DNA from: Amblyornis subalaris
Lineage: Eukaryota > Chordata > Aves > Passeriformes > Ptilonorhynchidae
Reading direction: 5' to 3'
DNA: 64,000 bases
NCBI GenBank assembly: GCA_018881555.1
Contig: JACAXG010000034.1
Coordinates: forward strand, 1,622,615 to 1,686,614
A program made the position numbers and the translations under genes. Below, piece by piece: positions 25,721 to 37,300 of the stretch. Numbering within the stretch: position 1 is the first letter of the stretch; every line of letters starts with the position of its first letter. The notes beneath the pieces were generated by a model that was given only the letters and a program-made list of their open reading frames with translations, ran no database searches and had not been told where the DNA came from.

Positions 25721-27760
25721 CAGGTCCAGGTTCTCTGCTCAAGGTTTCTATTCGCAGACTTTCTTACTTTGGCTCACCTCAGATCTTTCAGGCAGAGCAG
25801 GAAAAAGTTTTGTTGGAGGTTCTGGAACCAGCTGCTTTCCTTCTGCTGGGAGTAAGAGTGAGCTGCTGGTGGCAGGAGAAATGCTAGCCTGCTGGTGGAA
25901 CAGGGCAGGAGAGGACCATCACCTGAAAAACAGGTGGAGGTCTTAGGGTAGAGTCCCCCAGAATGGTCATGTTTCTTTAAAGATGTCCTCTTTTTTCTTC
26001 TAGAGATCCTTTCCCATTGGACATTTTTGCTCATGGTTGCCAAACCAGGGTTGTAGCAGTCTAGCTGGGCTTTTGTGTCTTCAGCTGTGTTTCTGTCTGA
26101 AAAAACACAACAGTTNCATTTGGGCAAATGATTTAGAGGGAGAGGGGGTGAGTCACACCATCACACAGGACGGGGGTCCCAGAGACAGGGCTACTGCCAA
26201 TGCACAAGGTGGTGCTCCTAGCCAGGGAACTCTGCTCGTGGCAGCTGCACCCTCTGGGTGCTTTCCCTGGCATCGTTTTTTTCTAAGGTGTAGTAGTCCT
26301 GCTTAAGATGGAGAGGTGAGGTATTGTGAGTGAAAGCAAAAGAAAAGATAATTATAATGGTGTGGTAAAACACAAAGGTCAGAAATTATGGTCTTATTTT
26401 TGTCCTCAGAAACCCTCAGTGCTATGAGGCAACTGAGTAGGCATTTTCAGGATTGCAGCACGGNTTGAGTTAACTGCATTGCCTCAGTTCTTTGTGTGTG
26501 AGCTGCTGGATTTGGCATCTGTGAGCACAGCTAAGTGACCAGCTTAATGGGCAGGACANGCAGGTGTGGTTCTAGGTCATAGAAAAATGTCAAGGTTTAT
26601 TAAACTTTGTCGCTTTTTTGTGCATTCTCTTTATTTTCTATGTAGCCCTCATCTCGTTATTTTTGCTTTGGCTCCCACATGACTTTTGTTAGTTGATTAA
26701 CNGAATATCTGGATGTCAGGGAGGCTTCCAAGTGCCCTCACGCAAATGGTCGCAGGGTCCTACTTTCTATCTGCTGGCAGAGGAGGCAAGCTTTTCTTTT
26801 GTTGATTATCTTGAAATGCAATCCCTGCTTGGAGACTTGAAATGGAATTACACCCACTATATCATCCAAATTTGTCATATATAAATATAGATGTTGAGAT
26901 GATTAAACACATTAGCAATTTTCAGTGGTTCTTTAATTCCATCGTTCATTATTTTTATTTGATGAACCACTTTCTTATGAAACTTATTAAAATGTTGGTA
27001 TAAATCTATTCCAAATTCCCTTGATGACTATGTTTATACCAAATGATATACATAATGATCTACTTTTGAGACTGCATTAGAAATGTGCACGGGCTTTTTA
27101 GTTTGTAAGAGGCTGTGTATCGCTCCCATAAGGAATAATGACTAAGATTTTCTTTTTACATAGGGAGCTGCAGCCACTCAGGCATGGACTCTACCTTGCT
27201 CTCAGCCTCACCCAGTGCTTACAGACTCCCGTGGTGTCATGAAGAGCTGGGTCAGTACCTGCAGGCATCCCCTCCCTAGGCAGATCAGAGAGCACCAGAA
27301 TGCAAGGAGACGCAATGGGCAGGGTCTGCTCACTGAGTTCTTGTCCGTTCTGTGGCCATTTAAGCACCCATGTAATCAGGTACCTGCAGCAGCTGATCTT
27401 TCAACTTCCTTTCCGTACAAGCTCCTTTCAAGGTTGCCTTGCTCCCTCCATTGACCATAAAGAGAACCTAGATAACTATTTGAGATTAAACACCTAAGTA
27501 ATTAGACAATTAAAGTGAAATGACTTGAATCCCTGCCTGAGGGATTTTGCAGCTGTGCTGACCATCCCCAGTTAGGCTGTTAGAAACAGGGACTCCCCCT
27601 CTCCTTGGGTTTACATATTTACCTTTAAAAACAAATGTATTTGGCTTCTCTTATANCTTTACAGTCTCATGAAAGGCACTTGGCTTTCAGGTATTTGCTN
27701 AGCAATATAGTCAAGTGTGCAATTACATATCAGATTTAATTTAAATATTAAATGACAAAA

Positions 27761-27780
27761 ATAATAATTGATAATAATTG
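27761..27780. repeat. 10-bp tandem duplication
   Basis: ATAATAATTG occurs twice in direct tandem, in an AT-rich setting next to ATTTAAATATTAAATG. Simple slippage is the likely origin. Confidence 0.85.
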
Positions 27781-30700
27781 ATATCAGTGGGTAAGTGCTT
27801 CAGGTCCTACTTTATTTATAAACAAACCCTCATCTTTCTGAAAACAAACACACAGATGCCTAAAAGCTTTCTCTAAAGTGGAAGATCATGGAAAGTATGT
27901 AATTTTTGTCCCTATAGCCTTCAGAGTTTTCCTGAGNTAGAAGTTTTATCTTCGTCTTTAATGATATTTTATTAATTTTTTGTACTTTAATTTTGTTTAA
28001 ATTCCTTCTTAGAAACATAAAAGAATCTAGCACCTGCAGAACAGTGCAACACGGAATAGAGTAATTTAATCAATTCCCCAAATAAAGTATTTCTGGCTAT
28101 ATCTTTGGCAACCCCACTTTGAGCAAGTCTATCAGAAAACTGGTTCTGTATAATTAGCAAGATGGAAATATCAGTCTAATTGGACCCATTATGTAGCAGT
28201 GGTACAAGGCAGGTGGTATGTCTTTCTAATTTGGGACATTGAACGGTTAGTTCTACTTTCAATGAGGCATCTTCCACAAAATTTCTAAAATTTACTGTGT
28301 GACAAAATGAGTTGTTTCAAGTGCATTTGGTTTTCACAACAAAAGTAATTTTATTTTTACTCTTAACAAAACATTTATAAATGTCTTTGTTAGAAGAATC
28401 ATTTAGTAACCCTGCAAACAAGATCCTTATCTTGCAGATCATCAGGTTTTCAAAGTAGAAGAGTGATGTCTCTTCTGCTGCTACGTCAGCTACTGTGCCA
28501 TCATNTCAGTCATGCTGACAGCTCATATAGCCTGGCTGACCACATATTTTAGTGAAAAAAGATGTTTCCTTGTAAACATTTTTACTACTAATTTGCTGTA
28601 TTGCTGCTGAAAAGTTACTGATGAGTATCCAGAAAAGAATGTATTCTCCCGGTAGTGAAGTGGTTTCTAACCTCCTGTGCTAATACTTTTCCTCAATCTC
28701 TCTTCTGCCTTTTCTTCTGGCTGTACAATGCGAAATAATCCCCTTGTTGCAATGTCTGAGTTCTGTATAGAATTGTGTGGGACTTTGTTTTGTTTTATTT
28801 CTCTCCTTTCTCATAAGGAAGTGTAGATGAGGAGGCAAATCTTTTGTAACATAAACTCAAGGAAGTAAGCTAAATCAGTGCTAACACTGTTATATCAATA
28901 TAACTGAAAAAATCCATAAAAGTTTTGTTTTAATAATAGCTTTTTAAAATCCATGTAATTAAAATGGAGCAAAAGCTCTGTGTTTTCTTGAGGCCAGAAG
29001 CAGTGTATATGAATTAGGAAAAAGAAATGCCAATCAGGCTTTTACTAAATCTTATATTTTTTTGTCTTGTATTTTGTTTTATGTTGTCCTTCTAAACATG
29101 CCCACATAGGCATTTAAAATNGCCCCCGAGCCTTGGGTTATAATGGATTCAATGAGGATTACTCAGTGAGTCTTATATAAAAATGAATGTTCTTAAAATA
29201 TCTACCTTGGAGCGAAAAAAAGAAAAAGCTCTCTCTCCTGGGAGTATCCTCTCTAATTATTCATAATTAATAAATAAACAAAGAACTGTGTAGTTCTACA
29301 TCAAGTAGTTATTAAAAGACTCTTAGAACTAAAAAGACTTCCTGGTCAGAAAGCAGATACCCAGCTGTGCTAAAAGAATGTAGGACTGAATCCAGAGGAA
29401 TTTCTACAGAGCTTTTTTTGGTGTTTGAGTTCAAGACAGATCATTTAGGACTGGAACATCACCTTNTAAGTGATTTGAAGCACACAGAGTTTCACCTAAG
29501 TAATCCAACTTGATCCTGAACTTTTAAGGTGAAGCTCCTGATTTTAAGGCATCAAGTGGAAAATGTCTTGGTGCAGGCTTTGATTAATAGCAGTCCTTGT
29601 GGTTTGGGGCAGAAGAGATCAGGCTGGGGCTGTGGGTAGNGGTGTAGGCTGGAGGAATTCGCTGGTATTTTTTTCAGTTATGTTTTCAGAGAGGACTTGA
29701 CGAAAAGCAGAGGAAGGCGGCCGGGGATCACAGGCCAAGGCGTGCAGAGTCGGCNGCGTCGCTTGGCACTGTGGGACAAACGCAGCCTCTGTGGGAGGCA
29801 GGAGAGCAAACCTATCCTTCCTTCTGTTGGTGGGTTGTAATGCCAAGAAAAAGCTTTCTTCTTTACTTACTGTGGCTGGAAGTGTGTCACCGCAACACAT
29901 GGAAAATGGTCTGCTCTCCCTCCGAGAGGCTGCCTGTTCCTGGGCCATCCCTGTTGCAGTATAGCTCACAGGTTCCCCCTCTCTCGGGAGCTGTGACTGG
30001 CTCAGGCTGCCCTGTCCTCTTCCAACAGACCCTCCAGGGAGCCCAGATTTTCTGTGTGTTCTCATGATTTGCTGTAAATGTGCCCTGTTTTGTTTGCAGA
30101 ACCCCTTCTCAGCTGTAATCACCTCAGTGTTGCCAAACAACTGGAATAAGGGATTATTCACACTCCTGTCCTTGCAGAATAATAACTGTTAGCTTATCTG
30201 CTTCTGTACTGGACCTTCCAACCCCTACACAGCACGGTGGAGAACTAAGGTTTTCTATATTGATTCAGGCACTACTGTTTTCTTTTTTGGATTGTTATAT
30301 TGAACATTCTCTTGATATTCTTTGCTTTGTTATTACTTATTTCCACAATGAATAAGCCCTTGGGCTTTCTGTAAAAATCACCCATGTAGCAGGCAAAAAA
30401 AAAGTGCCCTTGTAGACAATAAAAGACATAGAAACCATTTAGTGAAGCAACACACCTTTTGGCCTGAAGATCTTGCTTTCTTCAGAACTTCTTTTTCCTC
30501 TTTCACCTGNGTTGTGCTCAAACCAGATCATTGAATTCTGAAGTGTGATTTTCCGTCCAGGTGCCAAGAAACGTTTGTCCCAGCATTGCAATGTTTCAAA
30601 GAACATTAAGAATGCCAAACAAAGAAGATAAAAATACAAGCATGACTTTATATATTCTCCCTTCACTAGTACCCGTTTAATCAGAGTGAAGACTGATGTA

Positions 30701-33700
30701 CTTATAAGAACCACCAGCAATTAAATAAGCTGCATTTTAGGGAAAGGGATAGGTATGCATTGAATGCAAGAAGAAATTGAATTTTTGTGCTAGTTAAGAA
30801 AGGTTTAGAACATGCTGGACAAGAATGTGTAGTAAATCCTGAAAGTTCTTTTTCTCCTGGAGAAGTACCGAGCAGTGGGTAGTATTCCAGTCTGATACCC
30901 ATGAACAGTCATGACATGAAAAGAGAATAATGGAGGAAGTCAGAGATGACATTTCAAGCATTGGAAGCCTTTTCCTTTTCTTTTAAAAGAGACCTTTAAC
31001 ATAGAGCTACTCTACCTTTGTTTGAGAACAATGTAATTACACATCCTAGACACACCTGTTGATAGGAATTTATTGGTACTTATGGAAAGAAAAACGAGGA
31101 GCTGAAGGTGTTGACCTCTCTTATTAAAATTGACTTACTAGTGTTTGCACCACCTGTTACTACAGTGTTTAATCAGTATTTTTAGATTGGAGTAGGAATT
31201 AGATTAGCACCAGATGTTTCCAAACTTGCAGTTATTCTAGTCTTTAAATCAGGACTTCTTTAGAAATCATTAAACGACATAGCTCAGCACCTTCAACTCT
31301 GCTAAGTTCTGAGGAGAAAATTTACAAGTTACTGTCTCCTCATACAATCAAAGACAAATTGTCAAACAGATCAGAAGGATCTTCTTTTGAGCTTGGCTAT
31401 TTATATACCACAGTCCTTCTCAGGAAAGCAGTGACACAGTAGGATGATGAGTCTGAAAACTCAACAGAGGAAATACATGTAAGCACAAAAGGTCAATTTA
31501 ATAGTTTCAAAGAGAAAAACCTTGTCACAGATGGTGAAGAAAGACTGACAAGATTTAAGAGCGTGGTTTAACCAGGCTGCATATGTGTTAACTTAACATC
31601 TCTGAGAATCGAACTTGTTCGTTTAAGACAAGCGTACTTCCACAATCTGTCCTGCACNAGGGAGGTCCTCCTTCCCAGCCCTTAAATGGTCCCAGAATTA
31701 CTGCTGAGAGCCTAAGTGCCTTCTCCTTGGGCATGCTTCCCTTCCCTGTGGGAAAGNGAGTGGGGAGAGGCAGTGTGGCTCTGCCACAGACAGAAACCCC
31801 TTCCTCACCACCCTGAGCTGTTTTGACAGTGATTGTGGATCAAGTGCACTGCACCAGCACAGACTAACACAAAGTGGTACCTACCCCTACATGTGGTGGA
31901 TGGTGTTGGGAGATGCTTCTGAAAGGAAGGAAAGGAAAGAGGAAAAAGCTTCCACAAAGAAACTTCTGATAGTAAAGCAAAAATTGTCTTGCTCTCTAAA
32001 AGCAACTCCTAAAAGCAGCTAAAATGCAACTGCATGTTGCATTTCAGTCAGCTCAGGATCCCTCATAATCCACAGCCCTCCTCATGAGGGCTGGCTAAAA
32101 GGGGGAAAGGCAGAAGCAGGCAATGGCAAACCCTTGTGAGTCTGCTGGCCCAAAGTTAACATTCCTCATCCCACAGCTGCTTTGAGGCGCAAGAGCTTGA
32201 GCGGGCCCTGCAGTCTGTCATCCATGACAACAGTGTTTGGTCCACTCTTTGATCCTGGGATCCCAAAAGACAGCTATTAATAAGGAGTAATTAGTAAGAG
32301 GTCCTGTGAGATTCAGGGGACGGCAGACTCAAAGGACAGGAGTGGTCACACTCTGTTGGAGCAGGAGGCAATTCCTATTGTTTTCTGGCAAGCCTCACCT
32401 GTGGTGTGGTGTAGATTGCGGATTGTGTTCAACAAACTTTGCAAAATGAATTTTTTCTTTAAAGACTGAGAGGCACTGGGGAGGTTATTTTCTTTCAAAT
32501 TAAGGCACCTTCACATTGCAAGGGAAGCAAAATAAATACTTGTGCCTAAAACTCTTCTGTTCTGGGTCTTGCTGCTTGTTCTTTATTTGGGCCACAGTAT
32601 GACGAAATAAGAAATACATGGTCATGGAAAAAGTTTTATTTTAACCATGACAAACACTTTTTTATGACTTGCTCATGTGAAGTATTTTCCCTCTCCTGCT
32701 GCTTTTAGAGTGGNCTTGAATTTCCATTTCTTCACATAGAACAACAAAACAATATAATACTGCAACAATATCAAAATATGTCAGGACTAAACCAGAAAGT
32801 AATGGATCTTCACTGTTTCTGTTTTTAGGGAAATTAGAGATAGAAATATAGAAGGACTGAATAAATGTTCAAAATACAAGAATGATTATTTTCTCTTGCA
32901 TGTTAAAACAAAAAGAAACTAATTTTTTCATTACCATACAAGACTAAATGGGAATAGGCAGGAGTGTGTTCTGCAGAGGAGCACAGGGATTTATACTATA
33001 TAGGATACCACTTATATCTTTATGTTTTACAAGCACTTCTGAAAATATCCTTTTTTGATGGATATGATTTAAAATATATACTTTTTTTTTCTTATATATC
33101 TCCTTAGGTTTTTCAGGTACTGTTTTACCTTTTCCTTGGGAAAGGTTGAAACATCATAGGTAATGTCACAGAAAGGTGTCATGCAACTTTGAAAAAANAT
33201 ACTCCACCATGGCAATTCTTGTTTAGAACCTAAGCCAAAGCTGACTGAAGTTACCAGGAAAATTTCATGTTTTCAGTGAACATGGATCATGATATTCACG
33301 AGGAAGATTTCTGCTTGCATGAAGCTGCTACAGATTCTTTTAACTGTAACTGGGAAGATTGTTCACAACAAAGAACTGATTTGCTCTTGGATTCAGCATG
33401 AAGTATTGTCTAGGCCATTTGATGACTTGCATTTTTCCTGANTGCAGAATTTGGTGTTTTTCTTGTGGATTAGCTCCTCTTACAGCCAATCAACATGTAC
33501 GTGAATGAAATTTTATTTTACTTTGAGAAAATTCTCTGCCTGAACATATTTTTCTTTGATGTGTCCCTAATCAAAGCTTTTTTCAGACAAACTTTTCTGA
33601 TGTGTTGATGGAGATAACACATGAACTGCAGAAACCCACCTCAAAGTTATTTGGAGATTGTTCAGCCCTCCCTGCCATTCCCCACCAAGCCTCTTGGTTC

Positions 33701-34436
33701 AGTTTATTGAGGGCACTGCTGTGTAGAAGTCAGTAACAGAATTGTCTAGACATTACTCTTTGTCTTTAGTATATTTATATGAACAACTTAATGACCCTTT
33801 TCAATTCAATTACATTGGTTTTTTTAAAAACAGAGAGATGTTTCCCACTACAAACTTAGCAAGAACGGATAGACACTGGCAAAATTTTAAGATGGTATAT
33901 TTTGAGAAACCTTGGTGTCCTAAATTATATATTTCCACTTAGNGAATTGTTCAAGAGAGCAGTAATAGTGCAAGCCCATAGGTGATACAGTAAGCACATG
34001 CATCGTGTCAGAACAGTTGTATTTAATAAAGCTTTATTCCCAACTTCAGAGAGCTTTTAAGATGTTTTCTGCTTGGGTAACTGTTTTGTTTTGTGAGTTT
34101 TAAAGATTCAGCTATTAGTTTAGGGAATTTAAAACTAATGTNAAACCCCAAACTGTAAAATATTGTATCAAATATTTAGAGTGGCGTGAGCTGAGTTACA
34201 TGGAGACATGTAGTAATATTTCTTACACAACAAAGAACAACTGTTTTGGCACCACTGTTAAATGGAAGGTCACAATATTTTACACAAAATAACCAGATTT
34301 TAGGAATATGTTTAATTTAACTTTGGATGGTAGGACTGTACAATGCTTTTTATTATACATTGCTTAATTTTAGCAATGATTTTGTGCCATGTAACTATGT
34401 CCTTTACAATATAAGAGAAAAATAGAGAGTTTTAAT

Positions 34437-34459
34437 AAATTAATTGCTGCAATTAATTT
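34437..34459. repeat. Near-perfect 23-bp palindrome with TAATT cores
   Basis: Arms AAATTAATTGC (34437-34447) and GCAATTAATTT (34449-34459) are fully complementary around one central T. Each arm carries TTAATTG, so the site presents opposed homeodomain cores. It lies about 500 bp from the LTR and outside it. Confidence 0.8.
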
Positions 34460-34953
34460 TTTTTTAAACTGAAGTTATTGGAAATATGGAAATATCTGTT
34501 CAGTGACTCAGTAGGAAACTGGCCACCATTCAGCTCCAAAATATCATGTATAGAAAGATAAACCTCATTCTACTCTTCCCCTTCAGTATACCNGAGAAGT
34601 GATAATAAGTGCAAATAGAGGAATCTTAATACAAATACAGAAATATATGGGCACTGACCTTTTTCTTAACAAACTACTTCTTATCAGAATTATTGAGGTT
34701 TTGGTGGTATTTTTGCCAAATAACATGGACATAAATAAATAGCTTGAAGTGCTGAAGGAGAAAATACTGAGATTACAATATATTGATAGCTGCAGGTTAG
34801 ACTATTTGGCTTTTATTGGCTGTAACTATTTTGATATCTGTGGATTGGTTATCACAGAGCATACTGTTTGTTGCTTCAAGTTAGTAATTTTTGGTCCATG
34901 TTGCTGGTCTTCACAGGTCTAAAGTCGACTGCCCAAATTTCTTTTTCTNGTGG

Positions 34954-35590
34954 TGTCCTGTCTTGACCCCAGCCAGCAGCTCAGCCCACACAGCCGCATC
35001 CTNGTGGGATGGTGGGGAAAACAGAAGAATAAAAGTGAGATAAAGTCAGATCAATAGGTAAAGCAGAGGCTGTGCATGCAAGCAAAGCCAAACAAGGGAT
35101 CCATTCCCCGCTTCCCATGGGCAGGCAGGTGCTGAGCCATCGTCAGGACAGCAGGGCTCCATCACATGGAACGGTGACTTGGGAAGACAAATGTCATAAC
35201 TACGAATGTCCTTCCCTTCCTCCTTCTTCCCCCAGCTTCATATGCTGATCATGATGCCGTATGGAATGGAATGGAATGGAATGGAATGGAATGGAATGGA
35301 ATGGAATGGAATGGAATGGAATGGAATGGAATGGAATGGAATGGAATGGAATATCCCTGGGTCAGTTGGGGTCAGCTGCCCCGGCTGTGTCCCCTCCCAG
35401 CTTCTTGTGCACCCCCATTCCCCTCGCTGGGGGAGTGAGGAGCAGAAAAGGCCTTGGCTCTGTGTAATCACTGCTCAGAAATAATTAAAACAACCCAAAA
35501 TTATCAATGTTGTTTCCAGCCCAAATCCAAAACACAGCTTCATGCCAGCTACTGTGAAGAAAATTAACTCTGCCCCAGCCAAACCCAGCA
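34954..35590 (-). mobile_element. Solo LTR of an avian endogenous retrovirus
   Basis: On the minus strand the element begins TGCTGGGTTTGGCTGGGGCA and ends CAAGACAGGACA, giving the TG...CA ends of an LTR. Between them lie blocks I recognise from a common songbird LTR: AGAGTTAATTTTCTTCACAG, GGCCTTTTCTGCTCCTCACT, GGTGCACAAGAAGCTGGGAG and GAGCCCTGCTGTCCTGACGA. Without its microsatellite expansion it is about 550 bp, a usual LTR length. As I remember the family, a TATAAAG box stands before GCTGGGGGAAGAAGG; here it has decayed to CATATGAAG (+ strand 35236-35244). The polyadenylation signal ATTAAA also appears lost (ATTGAT). No second LTR, primer-binding site, polypurine tract or retroviral gene is visible, so it is probably solo through LTR-LTR recombination. 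No clean target-site duplication is seen, so the ends may be off by a few bases. I do not assign ERVL, ERVK or ERV1. Confidence 0.88.
35261..35352 (+). repeat. (ATGGA)18 microsatellite inside the LTR
   Basis: Eighteen perfect copies of ATGGA (35261-35350) plus AT, with no interruption. It sits in the U3 part of the minus-strand LTR, where related copies read roughly GTATGGAATATCCC, so the array grew by slippage from the element's own sequence. The unit permutes to GGAAT, and 17 overlapping GGAATG hexamers result. All six frames are open, with pentapeptide repeats MEWNG on plus and SIPFH on minus, so open frames here are artefacts. Confidence 0.97.
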
Positions 35591-35935
35591 TATATGGCAA
35601 ATTATTTTTTTGGTTGGCCCGTCTGGAGGTTTGGGGTCAGTCCCTGGTGAATACAATCTGCAGGTGCTCTGGGGCACCTGCACAGGAAAGGTGAACTTGG
35701 CCACTCCTGCTCAGAGTTGCCCTTTGCTGAAGGGCAGGTGACAGTCGCAGGAAGCCTGCACGGTGACATCCCCAGTGGGCTGTTTGGTGAGAAAAAATGT
35801 TCACAAAAAAATAGTAGGAAATTTCTGCAAGTGAGGAAAATTCCTCTGGTGGACAACACCTCTGTGTGTTCTTGTTCCCTTGGAGCTAATGCTCCTTGTG
35901 TCAACACATCTTGAGCCTTATGTAGCATTTAAGAA
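35591..35935. other. GC-richer segment abutting the LTR, unidentified
   Basis: This stretch is more GC-rich than its surroundings and carries a 108-codon open frame on the minus strand (35602-35928) opposed by a 65-codon plus frame (35717-35914). It lies on the side where the internal region would be if the LTR were a 3' copy. However, no polypurine tract abuts the LTR and the predicted peptide shows no retroviral motif. It may simply be host DNA. Confidence 0.3.
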
Positions 35936-37189
35936 TTGGGCATTGTGAAGGGAAAATGTGTAGCAGAGGTCTTTGTTTTTATCCCATTCCCTGATTTGAG
36001 TTCCCTCTTTNCTTTTGGATGTAATTGTTTTTGGACCAAATGTTATCCTGTTTTCTCAAGATCTCTGTCATTAAGCAAGATAGCAAAGGGCAGCCATGCC
36101 ACAACTCACTCATTGCTTCAAAAAGGTTTTCTTAATTTGATTGTGGTCAGAAGTATTGAGAGAGGCATTTATTGTGAGCTTTAATTCTCTTTCTCTACAC
36201 AGAGGCAGCACATAAAATTTTCATCCATCAGGCTTTTTATAAAACAAACAGCAAACAAAATATCTCCATAATCTGTGGTTGAGAAACAAGGATTTTTTTC
36301 TTCTCACCTTCTAGTTCACATTTGTCAGATAGGCTTGTTTGTGGTTTATGATTTGTTTAGTTGTTTTATTTTTTATAAATGCTTTTCTAAATTATTAAAG
36401 AAATTACTAAACTGAGGACTAAGTATCTGGGTGCTTTTTAGTGAATAAAAGAATCAAAGGAATAAGACAGAAAGGGAATGTATTTGTGGTATTTTTCTCT
36501 GATGTGCCAAACAATCTTTCATTATAGAAAAGGAAAGAGAGTAAAATTGCATTTTTGCATTGTTTTGGGTAAAAGCAAATTTAAGACTTTAAAATGTGTT
36601 TATCAGGAAATGAATTTGGTTTTCTTTAGGCAATGGCATCTTCTTTTAGTACTGAAAGTAGATTTCAGCTGAATTTAGTAAAGGTTAGATCTCTTAAAAG
36701 CTTTCCTCTCATTTCCACATCAAAATACAAATTTAGTTAATTCTGTGAGACTTGAGAGCATAGTGAAAGTATATTTGTGATTCTATAGCTCAGTATCTTT
36801 ATAGATACTTCCAGAGGTTTCATGATACCATAGATAAACTGGAACCTCAAGAGACATAAATTTGCTGGTACCACAAATAATTTTGAGATTTCACAAAATT
36901 TTTGTTCTNAATGGATATAAAGTAAGTGCTCTAAAAATCATGTGAAAAACCTAAGGCAGGGTTATTTCTCCAGAATTTCAGTTAGGATGTGGTATAACAA
37001 TACTCAAATTCTTTTTAACTTGAATATCTGAGGCCAGAATGTCTAACTACTAGATTACACTCTAGTCTGGTTTATGTCCCAAATAATCCAATATTCAGTG
37101 GAGGAACCTGAATTCAACAGTTCTGCTATTGAGCCAGTCTCCTGCTCCCAACAGAAATTAATCTAAAATGGGAGAAAATAGAGAAAAGA

Positions 37190-37300
37190 GCTGGATAAGT
37201 GACAGGGCTGGCTATGCAGACTGCAGGTCTGGACGCCCTCCTGGAATACAGAAAAGCTGGATTCAATTCCCTACGGCATGAAGTCCTGTTCTGCATCTCC
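37190..37300 (+). repeat. Possible degraded SINE with B-box-like motif
   Basis: GCTGGATTCAATTCCCTACG resembles the tRNA-type B box and following 'ggttcaattccctgctctgcc' of MIR- and reptile-type SINEs, and is followed by GTCCTGTTCTGCATCTC. The expected CORE/tail blocks ('ctgtgtgaccttgggcaag') are not evident, so this is only a suspicion. Confidence 0.22.

Larger units (their letters stand above)
25721..34953. other. Long non-coding stretch, few recognisable elements
   Basis: GC-richer patches lie at about 25780-26290, 29600-30060 and 31640-31960. The 180-codon open frame at 29619-30161 (-) spans the second patch, which also has the clearest local CpG cluster (about 29715-29765). It starts at a non-ATG codon, contains two unresolved bases and matches no family I know. 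A 10-bp tandem duplication ATAATAATTG lies at 27761-27780. The near-palindrome at 34437-34459 is listed separately. No transposon was recognised. Confidence 0.45.

Noticed and set aside
29619..30161. 180-codon minus-strand open stretch as a gene
   Set aside because: With a stop frequency near 3/64, several runs of 150 codons are expected by chance in 64 kb and six frames. It starts at a non-ATG codon, has antisense open frames and shows no domain.
35206..35484. Open frames with MEWNG repeats on plus and SIPFH repeats on minus across the microsatellite
   Set aside because: A 5-bp repeat without stop codons is open in all six frames; the frames are products of the (ATGGA)18 array inside an LTR, not genes.
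36775..36790. TGATTCTATAG as a CR1 3' terminal octamer repeat
   Set aside because: Only one octamer-like unit and no CR1 3' block next to it.
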